A stretch of 6,884 nucleotides of DNA, taken from positions 1 through 6,884 of the forward strand of contig JAJYSL010000229.1 in assembly GCA_021793595.1 (NCBI GenBank). The letters are read 5' to 3'. Both the position numbers and the translations under genes were made by a program. This stretch comes from Acidobacteriota bacterium. GTDB lineage: Bacteria; Acidobacteriota; Terriglobia; Terriglobales; Acidobacteriaceae. Numbering within the stretch: position 1 is the first letter of the stretch; each line of letters begins with the position of its first letter. Below are positions 6,705 to 6,884 of this stretch, in pieces. A model generated the notes under the pieces. That model did no database searches. It was not told the origin of the DNA and saw only the letters and a program-made list of their open reading frames with translations.

Positions 6705-6752
6705 TCCACTATTTGAGCAGATCGGGGATTTCCTCTAAGTTGTTGAGAAGAT

Positions 6753-6827
6753 TGGAGGCGCGGGTCGGGATCGAACCGACGCATAAAGGTTTTGCAGACC
6801 TCTCCCTTACCACTTGGGTACCGCGCC
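6753..6827 (-). tRNA. tRNA-Cys (anticodon GCA)
   Basis: A complete 75-base cloverleaf delivers cysteine to UGC and UGU codons. The acceptor stem is GGCGCGG with CCGCGCC, and the D stem is CCC/GGG around AAGTGGTAA. The anticodon stem is GAGGT/ACCTT with one G-U pair, and its loop CTGCAAA holds anticodon GCA (6793-6795). The variable loop is TATGC, and the T arm is GTCGG-TTCGATC-CCGAC. The discriminator base is U, as expected for cysteine, and CCA is encoded in the gene (6753-6755). Every stem pairs, so the gene looks functional. Its 3' end faces the AT-rich spacer and the fic module. tRNA 3' ends are common integration targets, but no second copy of this end occurs elsewhere in the window. Confidence 0.96.
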
Positions 6828-6884
6828 TTGGCTAGGCTACGTTTTGTTGAGGCTCGATCCACTTTGCTGTAGCCATCCCAGGCA

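Larger units (their letters stand above)
6232..6752. other. Gene-free spacer between fic and tRNA-Cys
   Basis: No convincing coding region is visible on either strand over about 520 bases. The left 200 bases are AT-rich and carry the fic promoter palindromes, the ATTTCCGC repeats and the AT palindrome. A further small inverted repeat, ACCCC-A-GGGGT, lies at 6452-6462. From about 6440 to 6752 composition rises, and the only notable item is the repeat copy at 6688-6704. A lone TTGACA hexamer on the minus strand (6643-6648) has no good -10 partner and no gene after it. The spacer adjoins the 3' end of a tRNA gene, a usual place for integration scars, but no integrase remnant is recognisable. Confidence 0.6.

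Noticed and set aside
6753..6780. Search for a duplicated tRNA-Cys 3' end (attachment site) elsewhere in the window
   Set aside because: No second copy of the T-arm and acceptor sequence was found to the left, so a tRNA-targeted island boundary is not shown here.
6464..6835. Plus-strand ORF of 123 residues ending RVGIEPTHKGFADLSLTTWVP
   Set aside because: The C-terminal half is the antisense translation of the tRNA-Cys gene, a familiar false protein. The rest has no signature.
6524..6862. Minus-strand ORF of 112 residues running through the tRNA
   Set aside because: It reads straight through the intact tRNA-Cys and has no ribosome site or domain.
6837..6884. Possible C-terminal end of a minus-strand gene entering from the right edge (LGWLQQSGSSLNKT then TAG)
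   Set aside because: Only 16 codons are visible and another frame is also open. The end lies 9 bases before the tRNA; there is not enough to support a gene.
1..6884. CRISPR array, rRNA, insertion sequence, integrase or phage structural genes
   Set aside because: I saw no regular spaced repeats, no rRNA-like stretch and no transposase, recombinase or phage protein on either strand.

Overview
This looks like a chromosomal window from a GC-rich, Gram-negative-type bacterium. The serine hydroxymethyltransferase, the Gly/His/Trp-rich secreted protein and the orphan LacI-type regulator would fit an acidobacterium (Terriglobia-like), but that is an impression from protein style, not a demonstrated placement. 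Base composition is a mosaic. A sampled 60-base line is about 70% GC in the glyA gene, about 40-43% in the lacI-type gene, about 38% in the small coiled-coil ORF, about 62% in the fic gene, and below 40% in the spacer beyond fic.

Left part (1-3365, minus strand, GC-rich, probably core genome). Transcription runs right to left: an uncharacterised alpha/beta hydrolase, then glyA (one-carbon metabolism), then a small exported Gly/Asp/Tyr-rich protein. The hydrolase and glyA overlap by an ATGA stop/start, so they are very probably one transcriptional and translational unit. The exported protein lies 100 bases further on, behind its own good ribosome binding site and an inverted repeat.

Middle (3366-5064). 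A divergent 160-base spacer carries a likely extended -10 promoter for a LacI/GalR-family regulator on the plus strand. The regulator has intact DNA-binding and ligand-binding parts, but no sugar gene lies beside it. Converging on it from the right is a small ORF whose protein has seven leucines at exact seven-residue spacing, a textbook leucine zipper.

Right part (5065-6884). A complete class II Fic AMP-transferase with a C-terminal winged helix (the SoFic-like layout) is transcribed leftward, toward the zipper ORF. Two perfect, adjacent, sequence-related palindromes cover its likely promoter and suggest control, possibly by Fic itself. Beyond lies an AT-rich, gene-free spacer of about 520 bases with palindromes and short repeats, and then an intact tRNA-Cys(GCA) gene with encoded CCA, whose 3' end faces the spacer. 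A short near-identical sequence lies on both sides of the fic module (4994-5011 and 6688-6704). Together with the tRNA and the composition shift this hints at an inserted accessory module, but no integrase or tRNA-end duplication is visible.

I see no clear-cut new system. The best candidates for something new are the zipper protein beside fic, the paired palindromes at the fic promoter, and the hydrolase coupled to glyA.
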